Notes under the pieces: generated by a model
What the model saw: the letters and a program-made list of their open reading frames with translations, nothing else
Told to the model about the DNA's origin: nothing
Database searches by the model: none
From: Pseudorhodobacter antarcticus
GTDB lineage: Bacteria; Pseudomonadota; Alphaproteobacteria; Rhodobacterales; Rhodobacteraceae
NCBI GenBank assembly: GCA_945860375.1
Contig: CAMAQR010000091.1
Span: 1 to 9,344, forward strand
DNA length: 9,344 nt
Reading direction: 5' to 3'
Program-made: the position numbers and the translations under genes
In this document: piece after piece, positions 1-6,504 of the stretch
Layout: each line of letters starts with the position of its first letter
Position numbering within the stretch: position 1 is the first letter of the stretch

Positions 1-258
1 GCCATCCGTCGAGGCGGCATGCCCGGGATCGAAAACCCGATCGCGGTGATGCGCGCCGATCATGCCGGGCATGACCGCGAGGTGGTTGAAATTCGCCGCT
101 TGACCGGGAACCTGTCACTGCCAGATGGGGCCTGTGGCACCTGGACCGCGCTTTACCTGGGTCTGGCAGAGTTCACCGCCGACCTGACCGAGCATATGCG
201 GCTGGAAAACGATGTGCTATTTCCACAGTTTGAACCCGCTGGGCGGGCCGATGCCTGA
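1..258 (+). CDS. ric: RIC-type di-iron Fe-S cluster repair protein, C-terminal part (5' truncated)
   Basis: This is the 3' end of a gene that begins before the window; the frame is open from base 1 and gives 85 codons before TGA. The product matches the C-terminal half of the hemerythrin-like domain of YtfE/ScdA/DnrN proteins. These proteins repair iron-sulfur clusters damaged by nitric oxide or oxidants in the cytoplasm, using a non-haem di-iron centre. Visible hallmarks are a PIxVMxxDH stretch ending in His21, the segment around GACGTW, and an HxxxE pair (His65, Glu69) followed by LFP. The spacing His21 to His65 (44) and Glu69 fits what I recall for the YtfE ligands His160, His204 and Glu208. 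The ATG at 19 is internal to the domain and is not the real start. The end overlaps the next gene by 8 bp, which suggests translational coupling within an NO-response operon. The family call is firm; the symbol is by homology, and dnrN is an equally good name. Confidence 0.86.
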   Translation, partial: AIRRGGMPGIENPIAVMRADHAGHDREVVEIRRLTGNLSLPDGACGTWTALYLGLAEFTADLTEHMRLENDVLFPQFEPAGRADA

Positions 259-937
259 GGGACGTCGCCTCGCCTCGTCCCCCTGTCTGGCCGCTGAAAT
301 CGCTCCCAATGGGTTCGACCCGCTGGCGGTGGACCCCGAACAGGCACGGGACGTTGCGCGCTGGCGCCGCGCGGAACGCGTCCGCCTGCGTGCGGCACGG
401 GACGCGCTGAGCGTGGCAGACCGGCAAGCGGCAGGTGTCGCTCTATCCGCGCATTTGCGTCACTTGCTGGCCCAGCAGCTTTCCGGGGCGGTGGGACTGA
501 CCCTGTCTGCCTACTGGCCGATCAAGGGCGAACCCGATCTGCGCGACCTCATGGCGGATTTGCACGGCAGGGGCGTGACCCTCGCGCTGCCGGTGGTCGA
601 GGTGAAGGCCGCCCCGATGGTCTTTCGCCGTTGGATGCCCGGCATGGCCATGGTGCGGGGCGACTGGAACATCCCCGTGCCGCCGCCCGATGCCGAAACA
701 ATGACGCCCGATATCGCCCTTGCCCCGCTTGTCGGATGGGACGGGGCGGGCTTTCGGCTGGGCTATGGCGGGGGCTACTTTGACAGGACACTTGCTGCGC
801 TGTCGCCGCGCCCGTTCACCATCGGCATTGGCCTGCAATCCGCGCGCCTTGCCACGATCTTTCCCCAACCCCACGACATCGCGATGGACGTCATCCTGAC
901 CGAGGCCGGGGTTCAGTTCCACCGCGAGGGGCCATGA
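251..937 (+). CDS. 5-formyltetrahydrofolate cyclo-ligase (MTHFS/FAU1 family)
   Basis: The product is a cytoplasmic enzyme of 228 residues, expected to convert 5-formyl-THF to 5,10-methenyl-THF using ATP. Family motifs appear in order: YWPIKGEPDL (88-97) in the substrate region, GDWNIPVP (137-144), the phosphate-binding RLGYGGGYFDR (169-179) and PHDIAMDVILTE (207-218). The catalytic domain starts near residue 38 (WRRAERVRLRAAR). The first 35 or so residues form an extension, making the protein longer than E. coli YgfA (about 182). I chose the ATG at 251 because it overlaps the upstream stop by only 8 bp. An in-frame ATG at 212 would add 13 residues buried in the upstream gene. The ribosome binding site is weak, as expected for coupled translation. 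The gene ends in a 4-bp ATGA overlap with nnrS. Its place between Fe-S repair and NnrS suggests a role during NO stress, but that is inference. Confidence 0.93.
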   Translation: MPEGRRLASSPCLAAEIAPNGFDPLAVDPEQARDVARWRRAERVRLRAARDALSVADRQAAGVALSAHLRHLLAQQLSGAVGLTLSAYWPIKGEPDLRDLMADLHGRGVTLALPVVEVKAAPMVFRRWMPGMAMVRGDWNIPVPPPDAETMTPDIALAPLVGWDGAGFRLGYGGGYFDRTLAALSPRPFTIGIGLQSARLATIFPQPHDIAMDVILTEAGVQFHREGP

Positions 938-2139
938 CCACATCCACCGAACAGATGCGCGCCTGGACAGGGCCCGCGATCCTGACCTATGGCTTTCGGC
1001 CCTTTTTCTTTGGGGCTGGGGTCTGGGCCGCTTTGGCAATGGTGCTTTGGGTGCCGATGCTGTCGGGCGATCTGACCTTGCCCGCCGCCTTTGACCCTGT
1101 GTCATGGCATGCGCATGAATTCCTGTTCGGCTATCTGGGGGCCGTCATCGCGGGATTCCTGCTGACCGCAGTGCCGAACTGGACCGGACGGCTGCCGATT
1201 GTCGGTTGGCCACTGGGCGGGCTGTTTGCCCTGTGGCTGATCGGTCGGGCGGCGGTGGCGGTGTCGCTCTATCTGCCGCCGCTTGGCGTGGCCCTGGCTG
1301 ACCTGGCCTTACCCCTGGCCCTTGCCGCCGTGATCGGACGGGAAATCGTGGCAGGCAAGAACTGGCGCAACCTGATCGTGCTGGCGATGCTGGGCGTGCT
1401 GATCCTGGGCAATGCCGTCTTTCATTGGGAGGCAGCGCGGGGCGACTATGCGGCGGGGGGTTACGGCCTGCGCATCGGCCTTGGAGCCGTGATCATGATG
1501 ATCGCAGTGATCGGGGGGCGGATCGTGCCGTCCTTCACACGCAACTGGCTGGCAAAGCGCGCCCCTGGGCGTCTGCCGGTGCCGCCGATGCAACGGTTCG
1601 ACAAGGCGGCGCTCATGGTTCTCTTGCTGGGACTGCTGGCTTGGATTGCCTTGCCAGACCACTCCGCAACTGCAATCCTGTTGCTTCTGGCGGGCGGGCT
1701 ACACCTTGTCCGGCTGGCCCGTTGGGCGGGCGATCGGACCCTTGCCGAGCCCTTGGTCGCCGTCCTGCATCTGGGCTATTTCTTCCTTCCGCTGGGGGCC
1801 GTGGCGATTGCAGCCGAAATCCTGATGCCCGGGCCTCTTGGGATGGCATCCGCACAGCATCTGTGGATGGGCGGGGCGGCGGGTCTGATGACGCTGGCGG
1901 TGATGACGCGGGCCACGCTGGGCCATACCGGACAGGCGTTGACCGCCGGGCCGGGGACGGTGGGCATCTATGCCGCTCTTGTCGGGGCAGTGCTGGCCAG
2001 GCTGGCGGCGGGCATCTGGCCGGATCAGGCGCATCTGCTGCACATGGCTGCAGGGTCAGGGTGGATCTTCGCCTTCGGCGGCTTTACCCTGTTCTATGGC
2101 CCGCTGCTGCTGCGCCTGCCTGCAGCCAAGCGGATATAG
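934..2139 (+). CDS. nnrS: NnrS family multi-pass membrane protein
   Basis: The product is a very hydrophobic protein of 401 residues with roughly twelve predicted membrane segments, in the inner membrane. NnrS proteins are haem- and copper-containing membrane proteins linked to denitrification and to relief of NO stress; their exact reaction is not settled. Conserved NnrS blocks are visible: YGFRPFF (19-25), WHAHEFLFGY (58-67), FLLTAVPNWTG (75-85), KNWRNL (142-147), GGRIVPSFTRNWL (194-206), WMGGAAG (311-317) and MTRATLGHTG (324-333). The histidines in these blocks are candidate metal ligands, which is inference. The ATG start sits in an ATGA overlap with the preceding stop, with GAGGGG very close upstream, so translation is probably coupled. 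nnrU follows after 5 bp. Length and motifs are those of a complete family member. Confidence 0.95.
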   Translation: MTTSTEQMRAWTGPAILTYGFRPFFFGAGVWAALAMVLWVPMLSGDLTLPAAFDPVSWHAHEFLFGYLGAVIAGFLLTAVPNWTGRLPIVGWPLGGLFALWLIGRAAVAVSLYLPPLGVALADLALPLALAAVIGREIVAGKNWRNLIVLAMLGVLILGNAVFHWEAARGDYAAGGYGLRIGLGAVIMMIAVIGGRIVPSFTRNWLAKRAPGRLPVPPMQRFDKAALMVLLLGLLAWIALPDHSATAILLLLAGGLHLVRLARWAGDRTLAEPLVAVLHLGYFFLPLGAVAIAAEILMPGPLGMASAQHLWMGGAAGLMTLAVMTRATLGHTGQALTAGPGTVGIYAALVGAVLARLAAGIWPDQAHLLHMAAGSGWIFAFGGFTLFYGPLLLRLPAAKRI

Positions 2140-2144
2140 GGATC

Positions 2145-2810
2145 GTGGGCTGGCTGGAATTTGCCGCGGCCTATGCCGCGTTCTTCATAACCCATTCCCT
2201 GCCGGTGCGGCCCCCCTTGCGACCGATGTTGCAGACAGCACTTGGGCCGCGCGGCTTTACCCTGGCCTATTCCGCCCTGTCTCTGGTCGCACTGGCTTGG
2301 CTGATAATCGCAGCGGGCCGGGCGCCTTTTGTGCCGCTATGGGACTGGGCGCCGTGGCAGCTCTATGTGCCGCTGGTGGCCATGTTGCCGGTTTGCCTGA
2401 TCCTGGCGCTGGCCATCGCGCGGCCCAATCCGTTCTCCTTTGGCGGCGCGCTGAATGCCAAGTTCGACCCCGCCCGTCCTGGCATCGTCCGTTTGCACCG
2501 CCACCCCCTGCTTCTTGCCCTCGTGCTCTGGGCAACCGCCCATGCCGTTCCGAATGGTGATCTGGCGCACCTAATCCTGTTCGGCACCTTTGCCGTCTTT
2601 GCCACCCTCGGCACGCGCGTCGTCGACCGCAGGCGGCAGCGCGAGATGGGAGACACGTGGCAAAAGCTGGGCCGCGAAGTCGCCCGCACACCACTTTGGC
2701 CGCCGTCCCTGACCGACGACGATGCCTTGCGTCTGGTAGCGGGCCTTCTCCTTTATGCCACGCTGATCTGGCTGCACCCGGCTGTGATCGGCGTCAGTCC
2801 CTTGCCCTGA
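2145..2810 (+). CDS. nnrU: NnrU family membrane protein
   Basis: This gene encodes 221 residues with about five or six membrane segments, matching the NnrU family, which accompanies nnrS in alphaproteobacterial denitrifiers. Its biochemical role is not established; a part in nitrite or NO respiration has been proposed for the family. Visible family features are an N-terminal membrane helix ending in THSLP (His17) and RPPLR, then a C-terminal block with HRHP (His118, His120) and WATAHAVPNGDL (His133 to about residue 140). The start is taken as GTG at 2145, 5 bp after the nnrS stop and preceded by an AGGG stretch. The frame stays open far upstream, but there it only shadows nnrS, and the first in-frame ATG would remove the conserved N-terminal helix. 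The gene ends 3 bp from the convergent narR stop, leaving no room for a separate terminator. Confidence 0.9.
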   Translation: MGWLEFAAAYAAFFITHSLPVRPPLRPMLQTALGPRGFTLAYSALSLVALAWLIIAAGRAPFVPLWDWAPWQLYVPLVAMLPVCLILALAIARPNPFSFGGALNAKFDPARPGIVRLHRHPLLLALVLWATAHAVPNGDLAHLILFGTFAVFATLGTRVVDRRRQREMGDTWQKLGREVARTPLWPPSLTDDDALRLVAGLLLYATLIWLHPAVIGVSPLP

Positions 2811-2813
2811 GCG

Positions 2814-3512
2814 CTAGGTCGAAAAATCGTCAATCAGCGGGTTGGGCTTGGCAAAACGTTCGAGGTCCGCCTGATCATTTATGGTGATCCGTGTGCCCTC
2901 GACTGAAACGCCATAAGGCTGCAACCCCTTGAACGCGCGGCTCAGGTTTTCGGGCGTCATCCCAAGTACGGATGCCAGCCTGCGCTTTTCGAAGTCCAGA
3001 TCAAAGGCTGCATGGCCACCAGCGCGCTTCTGCTGCCGCAAAAGATAGTTCGCCAACCGTTCAAGCGAGGTTCGCAGCTTGAGGTCCTTTTGCGACTTGA
3101 TGACCGAGCGATAGCATTGCGCAAGCTCTGTCACGATCGCATGTGCAAAGTTGCCATCGACGTCGAAGATGGCACGCACATCCTGACTGGGGATCAGGAC
3201 AATTCTGCTTTTCTCCAGTGTTCGCGCCGACATCAGATAGGGGGCGTTCTTGATCGTGGCAGCAAGGATAAACGTCGAAATCGGCCGTACAGTGGCAAGG
3301 CTGGTGTCGCGCCCGTTCCATTGCGAGAACAGATCGACCGATCCCGACAGGACGACGTGCAGGAAATCACTTGGCTCGCCCTCGCTGATCAATTCGATCT
3401 GCGGGGGGAAGTTCTGCACGTAAGCTCCCCGCATCAGCGCAAAGAAATTCTCATCAGTCATTCCTGAAAACAGCCCAAGTGCCCGAGCTTCGGGGTAATG
3501 CTGTTCTGGCAT
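2814..3512 (-). CDS. narR: NarR, Crp/Fnr-family activator of the nar operon
   Basis: The product is a 232-residue transcription regulator with an N-terminal cyclic-nucleotide-binding-like sensor fold (about 10-120), a dimerisation helix (about 122-145) and a C-terminal winged helix-turn-helix. The recognition helix MTPENLSRAF carries Glu188, Ser191 and Arg192, the ExxSR pattern of FNR-type proteins that read TTGAT half-sites. The N-terminal cysteine cluster of FNR is absent, and the only cysteine is Cys133, so it is not an oxygen-sensing 4Fe-4S FNR. The gene lies divergent to a fused narK plus narG, the place of Paracoccus NarR, which is known to activate nar in response to nitrate or nitrite. 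The start is ATG at 3512, with GGAG seven bases upstream. A longer frame from TTG at 3569 adds 19 residues but lacks a ribosome binding site and would run through a regulatory dyad. NNR/DNR-type regulators are related, so the symbol rests partly on context. Confidence 0.88.
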   Translation of the reverse strand: MPEQHYPEARALGLFSGMTDENFFALMRGAYVQNFPPQIELISEGEPSDFLHVVLSGSVDLFSQWNGRDTSLATVRPISTFILAATIKNAPYLMSARTLEKSRIVLIPSQDVRAIFDVDGNFAHAIVTELAQCYRSVIKSQKDLKLRTSLERLANYLLRQQKRAGGHAAFDLDFEKRRLASVLGMTPENLSRAFKGLQPYGVSVEGTRITINDQADLERFAKPNPLIDDFST

Positions 3513-3519
3513 GGCTGCA

Positions 3520-3523
3520 CTCC
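3520..3523 (-). promoter_or_regulatory. Ribosome binding site that fixes the narR start
   Basis: On the minus strand GGAG lies seven bases before the ATG at 3512. The alternative upstream TTG at 3569 has no purine-rich sequence before it. This decides in favour of the shorter, 232-residue NarR. Confidence 0.7.
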
Positions 3524-3555
3524 ATTGTTGGTCGACGTCAGCATCCGTTTGCCAC

Positions 3556-3569
3556 TTGATATTTGTCAA
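3556..3569. promoter_or_regulatory. FNR/NNR-type dyad proximal to narR
   Basis: The plus strand reads TTGAT-ATTT-GTCAA, an inverted repeat matching the FNR-family consensus TTGAT-N4-ATCAA at 13 of 14 positions counting any spacer base as a match (9 of 10 specified bases). The centre is about 50 bp upstream of the narR ATG. Read on the minus strand, the site contains TTGACA, which could also act as a -35 element for narR, although no good -10 follows. Binding by NarR, FNR or an NNR-type protein here could autoregulate narR. The site is seen directly; the regulator and its effect are inferred. Confidence 0.65.
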
Positions 3570-3668
3570 GCGATGAATTGATCGGCGCTGAATTGCACTT
3601 GACCAAGCCTGCGCGCGCAGATGACAATTTCCGATAACTCATTTATTTCGCAGCACATTTTGTGGGAT

Positions 3669-3682
3669 GTGATCTAGATCAA
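3669..3682. promoter_or_regulatory. FNR/NarR-type dyad upstream of narK
   Basis: The plus strand reads GTGAT-CTAG-ATCAA, matching TTGAT-N4-ATCAA except for the first base and containing a perfect 10-bp palindrome (3671-3680). It is centred near 3675.5, about 90 bp before the narK ATG. If it works as a class II activator site at -41.5, transcription would start near 3717, giving a leader of about 50 bases. I see no strong -10 hexamer at the matching position, which fits an activator-dependent promoter. FNR and NarR are the likely ligands, as expected for a nar operon needing both low oxygen and nitrate. Confidence 0.75.
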
Positions 3683-3752
3683 ACTCTTTGGGCCGCATTG
3701 GCCGCAGGTCTGGTGCCAATCCCCGCCTTGGGGTGACCACGCAATTCCTGCC

Positions 3753-3757
3753 GGAGG
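3753..3757 (+). promoter_or_regulatory. Ribosome binding site that fixes the narK start
   Basis: GGAGG stands eight bases before the ATG at 3766. The longer frame beginning at TTG 3688 has no comparable site and would add 26 residues unlike any part of a transporter, so the ATG is preferred. Confidence 0.8.
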
Positions 3758-3765
3758 CCCCTGCC

Positions 3766-6489
3766 ATGCAGTCCCACGCCACCGCCTCGCGCGCCGATCA
3801 GAACCGCGCTCTGGGCTTGAGCACCATCGCCTTTACCGCCTGTTTCGCGGTCTGGACGATCTTTTCCATCATCGGCGTCGCCATCAAGGGCGAGCTGGGC
3901 CTGAACGACACCCAGTTCGGCCTGCTGGTCGCCACGCCGATCCTGACAGGGTCACTGACCCGCATCTTCCTCGGCGTCTGGACCGAGAAATATGGTGGTC
4001 GGCTGGTGTTTTCAGCGCAGATGATCCTTGCGGCTTTGGCCACATGGGCCCTGACCTTCGCCGACACCTACATCATGTATCTGGTCGCGGCACTGGGCGT
4101 CGGCCTTGCTGGCGGGTCTTTCATCATCGGCGTGGCCTATGTCAGCCGCTGGTACGACGCGGGCCATCAGGGCACCGCATTGGGCATCTTCGGGGCTGGC
4201 AACGTCGGTGCTGCGGTGACCAAGTTCGTGGCGCCCTTTGTTATGGTCGCCTATGGCTGGCAGGGTGTGGCGAATGTCTGGGCGGCGGCCCTTGCGCTGA
4301 TGGGCGTGATCTTCTTCGTCTTCGCCAAGGATGACCCGGCGCTGGTCGAACGGCGCCGGACGGGGGCCAAGGCGCCCGGTTTTGCCCAGCAGTTCGGGCC
4401 ATTGAAGAACCTGCAGGTCTGGCGCTTCTCGATGTACTATTTCTTCGTCTTTGGCGCCTTCGTGGCGCTGGCGCTGTGGCTGCCGCACTACCTGATCGAC
4501 GTTTATGGCGTTGACGTGCGCACGGCGGGCATGGCGGCAGCCTCTTTCAGCCTCTCGGCCTCGCTGTTCCGTGCCTATGGCGGGCATCTGTCCGACAAGT
4601 TCGGCGCACGGTCAGTCATGTACTGGACCTTTGGCTTTTCCATGCTGTTCCTGTTCATGCTGTCCTACCCGCCGACTGACTATGTCATCCAGGGCAAGGA
4701 CGGCGTCATCGCCTTTTCGACCAGCATGGGCCTGTGGCCCTTCATCGCCACGCTGTTTGCGCTTGGCTTTTTCATGAGCCTGGGTAAGGCGGCGGTGTTC
4801 AAGCACATCCCCGTCTACTATCCCAACAACGTGGGCGCGGTCGGTGGGCTTGTTGGCATGATCGGAGGGCTTGGCGGGTTCGTCCTGCCCATCGCCTTTG
4901 GGGCGCTGCTGGACCTGACCGGCATCTACACCTCATGCTTTGCGCTGCTTTTCGTTCTGGTCGCCATCGCGCTGAGCTGGATGCACCTGTCGATCCGTGC
5001 GATGGAACGTGCCGCCCATGGCGATGTTCTGGACCGCTTGCCGCAGCTGCCCGAGATGCAGGCTATCCACCATCCCGAGCGCACTGCCATGCCGCGCGTG
5101 TTGGAGGATTGGCGGCCCGAAGATCCGGCCTTCTGGGCCGAGAAGGGCCGTGCCGTCGCGCGCCGCAACCTCTGGATCTCGATCCCAGCGCTGCTTCTGG
5201 CTTTCTCGGTCTGGATGGTCTGGTCGATGGTCGTGGCCAAGCTGCCGCTGATCGGCTTTGCCTTCCCTCCGGAGCAACTGTTCTGGCTAGCAGCGCTGCC
5301 CGCCCTGTCGGGGGCGACGCTGCGCATTTTCTACGGCTTCATGGTGCCGATCTTCGGCGGCAGGCTTTGGACAACGCTGTCCACCGCCTCGCTGATGCTG
5401 CCTGCCATCGGCATCGGCTATGCCGTGCAGAACCCTGAAACCCCCTACTTCATCTTCCTGGTGCTGGCGCTGCTTTGCGGTCTGGGCGGTGCCAACTTCG
5501 CCTCGAGCATGGCTAACATCGGCTACTTCTTTCCCAAGGCCGAAAAGGGAAATGCGCTGGCCCTGAACGCTGGGCTGGGGAACCTTGGCGTCAGCGTCAT
5601 GCAGTTCCTTGTGCCGCTGGTTATCACTGTGGGCGTGTTCGGCACCGTGGGTGGTGCGCCGCAAACTGTGGCGGAAACCGGCGCCAGCCTGTGGATGCAG
5701 AACGCGGGCTTCATCTGGGTGCCGTTCATCCTGATCTCGACCGTGGCCGCCTGGCTGGGCATGAATGACATCGCCGATGCAAAGGCGAGTTTTGCGCAGC
5801 AGTCGGTGATCTTCGGTCGGGCACATAACTGGCTGATGTGCGTCCTCTATATCGGCACCTTCGGCAGCTTCATCGGCTATTCGGCTGGCTTTCCGCTGCT
5901 CAGCCGGATCGCCTTCCCCGATATCAACGCCCTGCAATACGTCTTCCTTGGTCCGCTGGTTGGCGCGCTGTCGCGTGCAGGCACGGGCTGGGTATCTGAC
6001 CGCTTCGGCGGCGGGCGCGTCACCTTCTGGGTGTTCGTGGGGATGATCGTCAGCGTTCTGGCCGTTATCCTGTCGCTGCAGGCCGGGTCCTTCGCCGGGT
6101 TCTTCGCGGGCTTCATGGCGCTGTTCTTCTTCACCGGCGTGGGCAACGCGTCCACCTTCCAGATGATCCCGGTCATCATGGGCCGTGAAGTGCCGCGCCT
6201 GATGCCGCAACTGACTGGTGTCGACCGTGCCCGCCAGATCGCCATGGAATCGGGTGGGATCGTCGCCTTCACGAGCGCTATCGGTGCCTATGGCGGGTTC
6301 TTCATCCCCAAGGCCTATGGGTCGTCGATCGCCATGACCGGAAGCCCCATCGGCGCGCTGTGGCTGTTCCTGATCTTCTATGTGCTGTGCCTCGCCATCA
6401 CCTGGGTCGTCTACACGCGCCCCGGCGGACTTCTCCATGACATCGAGCGCGGCCGTGTGACCCCTGCCGCCGCCCATCCCGCAGAATAA
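3766..6489 (+). CDS. narK: NarK1-NarK2 fused nitrate/nitrite transporter
   Basis: The product is a 907-residue inner-membrane protein made of two complete major facilitator domains, about twice the length of a single NarK. Domain 1 (about 1-410) is NarK1-like, expected to be a nitrate/proton symporter; domain 2 (about 470-885) is NarK2-like, expected to exchange nitrate for nitrite. Each has its helix-2 arginine (Arg66 in LTRIFLG, Arg520 in LRIFYG) and its helix-8 arginine (Arg269 in LFRAYGG, Arg737 in LSRAGTG), the positions that bind the anion in E. coli NarK. Each also has glycine-rich nitrate signatures, for example GIFGAGNVGAA and NAGLGNLGVS in the first halves. The joining stretch (about 411-468) ends in WRPEDPAFW...RRNLW, which resembles the cytoplasmic N-terminus of stand-alone NarK2 proteins. 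Paracoccus is known to have such a fusion. narG follows after 15 bp, so the two are cotranscribed, and the FNR-type dyad upstream suggests anaerobic, nitrate-dependent control. Confidence 0.95.
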   Translation: MQSHATASRADQNRALGLSTIAFTACFAVWTIFSIIGVAIKGELGLNDTQFGLLVATPILTGSLTRIFLGVWTEKYGGRLVFSAQMILAALATWALTFADTYIMYLVAALGVGLAGGSFIIGVAYVSRWYDAGHQGTALGIFGAGNVGAAVTKFVAPFVMVAYGWQGVANVWAAALALMGVIFFVFAKDDPALVERRRTGAKAPGFAQQFGPLKNLQVWRFSMYYFFVFGAFVALALWLPHYLIDVYGVDVRTAGMAAASFSLSASLFRAYGGHLSDKFGARSVMYWTFGFSMLFLFMLSYPPTDYVIQGKDGVIAFSTSMGLWPFIATLFALGFFMSLGKAAVFKHIPVYYPNNVGAVGGLVGMIGGLGGFVLPIAFGALLDLTGIYTSCFALLFVLVAIALSWMHLSIRAMERAAHGDVLDRLPQLPEMQAIHHPERTAMPRVLEDWRPEDPAFWAEKGRAVARRNLWISIPALLLAFSVWMVWSMVVAKLPLIGFAFPPEQLFWLAALPALSGATLRIFYGFMVPIFGGRLWTTLSTASLMLPAIGIGYAVQNPETPYFIFLVLALLCGLGGANFASSMANIGYFFPKAEKGNALALNAGLGNLGVSVMQFLVPLVITVGVFGTVGGAPQTVAETGASLWMQNAGFIWVPFILISTVAAWLGMNDIADAKASFAQQSVIFGRAHNWLMCVLYIGTFGSFIGYSAGFPLLSRIAFPDINALQYVFLGPLVGALSRAGTGWVSDRFGGGRVTFWVFVGMIVSVLAVILSLQAGSFAGFFAGFMALFFFTGVGNASTFQMIPVIMGREVPRLMPQLTGVDRARQIAMESGGIVAFTSAIGAYGGFFIPKAYGSSIAMTGSPIGALWLFLIFYVLCLAITWVVYTRPGGLLHDIERGRVTPAAAHPAE

Positions 6490-6504
6490 CGAAAGGACGC
6501 TACG

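Larger units (their letters stand above)
3513..3765. promoter_or_regulatory. Divergent narR / narK control region
   Basis: This 253-bp gap separates the two start codons and holds two FNR-type dyads 113 bp apart, centre to centre. The stretch from about 3620 to 3690 is clearly richer in A and T than the coding DNA around it, as expected for promoters in a GC-rich genome. No heptamer arrangement typical of NarL was recognised, and no terminator or small gene was seen. The narK side shows an open frame back to TTG at 3688, but this is leader sequence, not coding. Confidence 0.7.

Noticed and set aside
443..1105. 220-codon minus-strand frame across the cyclo-ligase and nnrS
   Set aside because: It is antisense to two well-supported genes and has an Arg/Pro/Gln-rich composition without family resemblance.
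1425..2144. Long open frame upstream of and in frame with nnrU, giving a possible 461-residue protein
   Set aside because: This part overlaps conserved nnrS in another frame and reads as low-complexity Gly/Arg/Ala-rich sequence typical of GC-rich shadows; only the part after 2145 looks like a membrane protein.
2810..2815. AGCGCT palindrome spanning the nnrU/narR junction as a possible terminator stem
   Set aside because: The complementarity does not extend into flanking bases, there is no loop, and no T-run follows.
3012..3467. 151-codon plus-strand frame inside narR
   Set aside because: It is antisense to the sensor and DNA-binding domains of NarR and has no recognisable domain; NarR explains this DNA fully.
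3598..3607. Short dyad CTTG-AC-CAAG between the two FNR-type boxes
   Set aside because: It holds a TTGAC half-site, but the spacing is wrong for an FNR-family dimer site; a 4-bp repeat of this kind is expected by chance.
3688..3765. TTG-initiated 26-residue N-terminal extension of NarK
   Set aside because: It has no ribosome binding site, lies in the expected promoter leader, and its sequence does not resemble a transporter N-terminus; the ATG at 3766 has GGAGG at ideal spacing.
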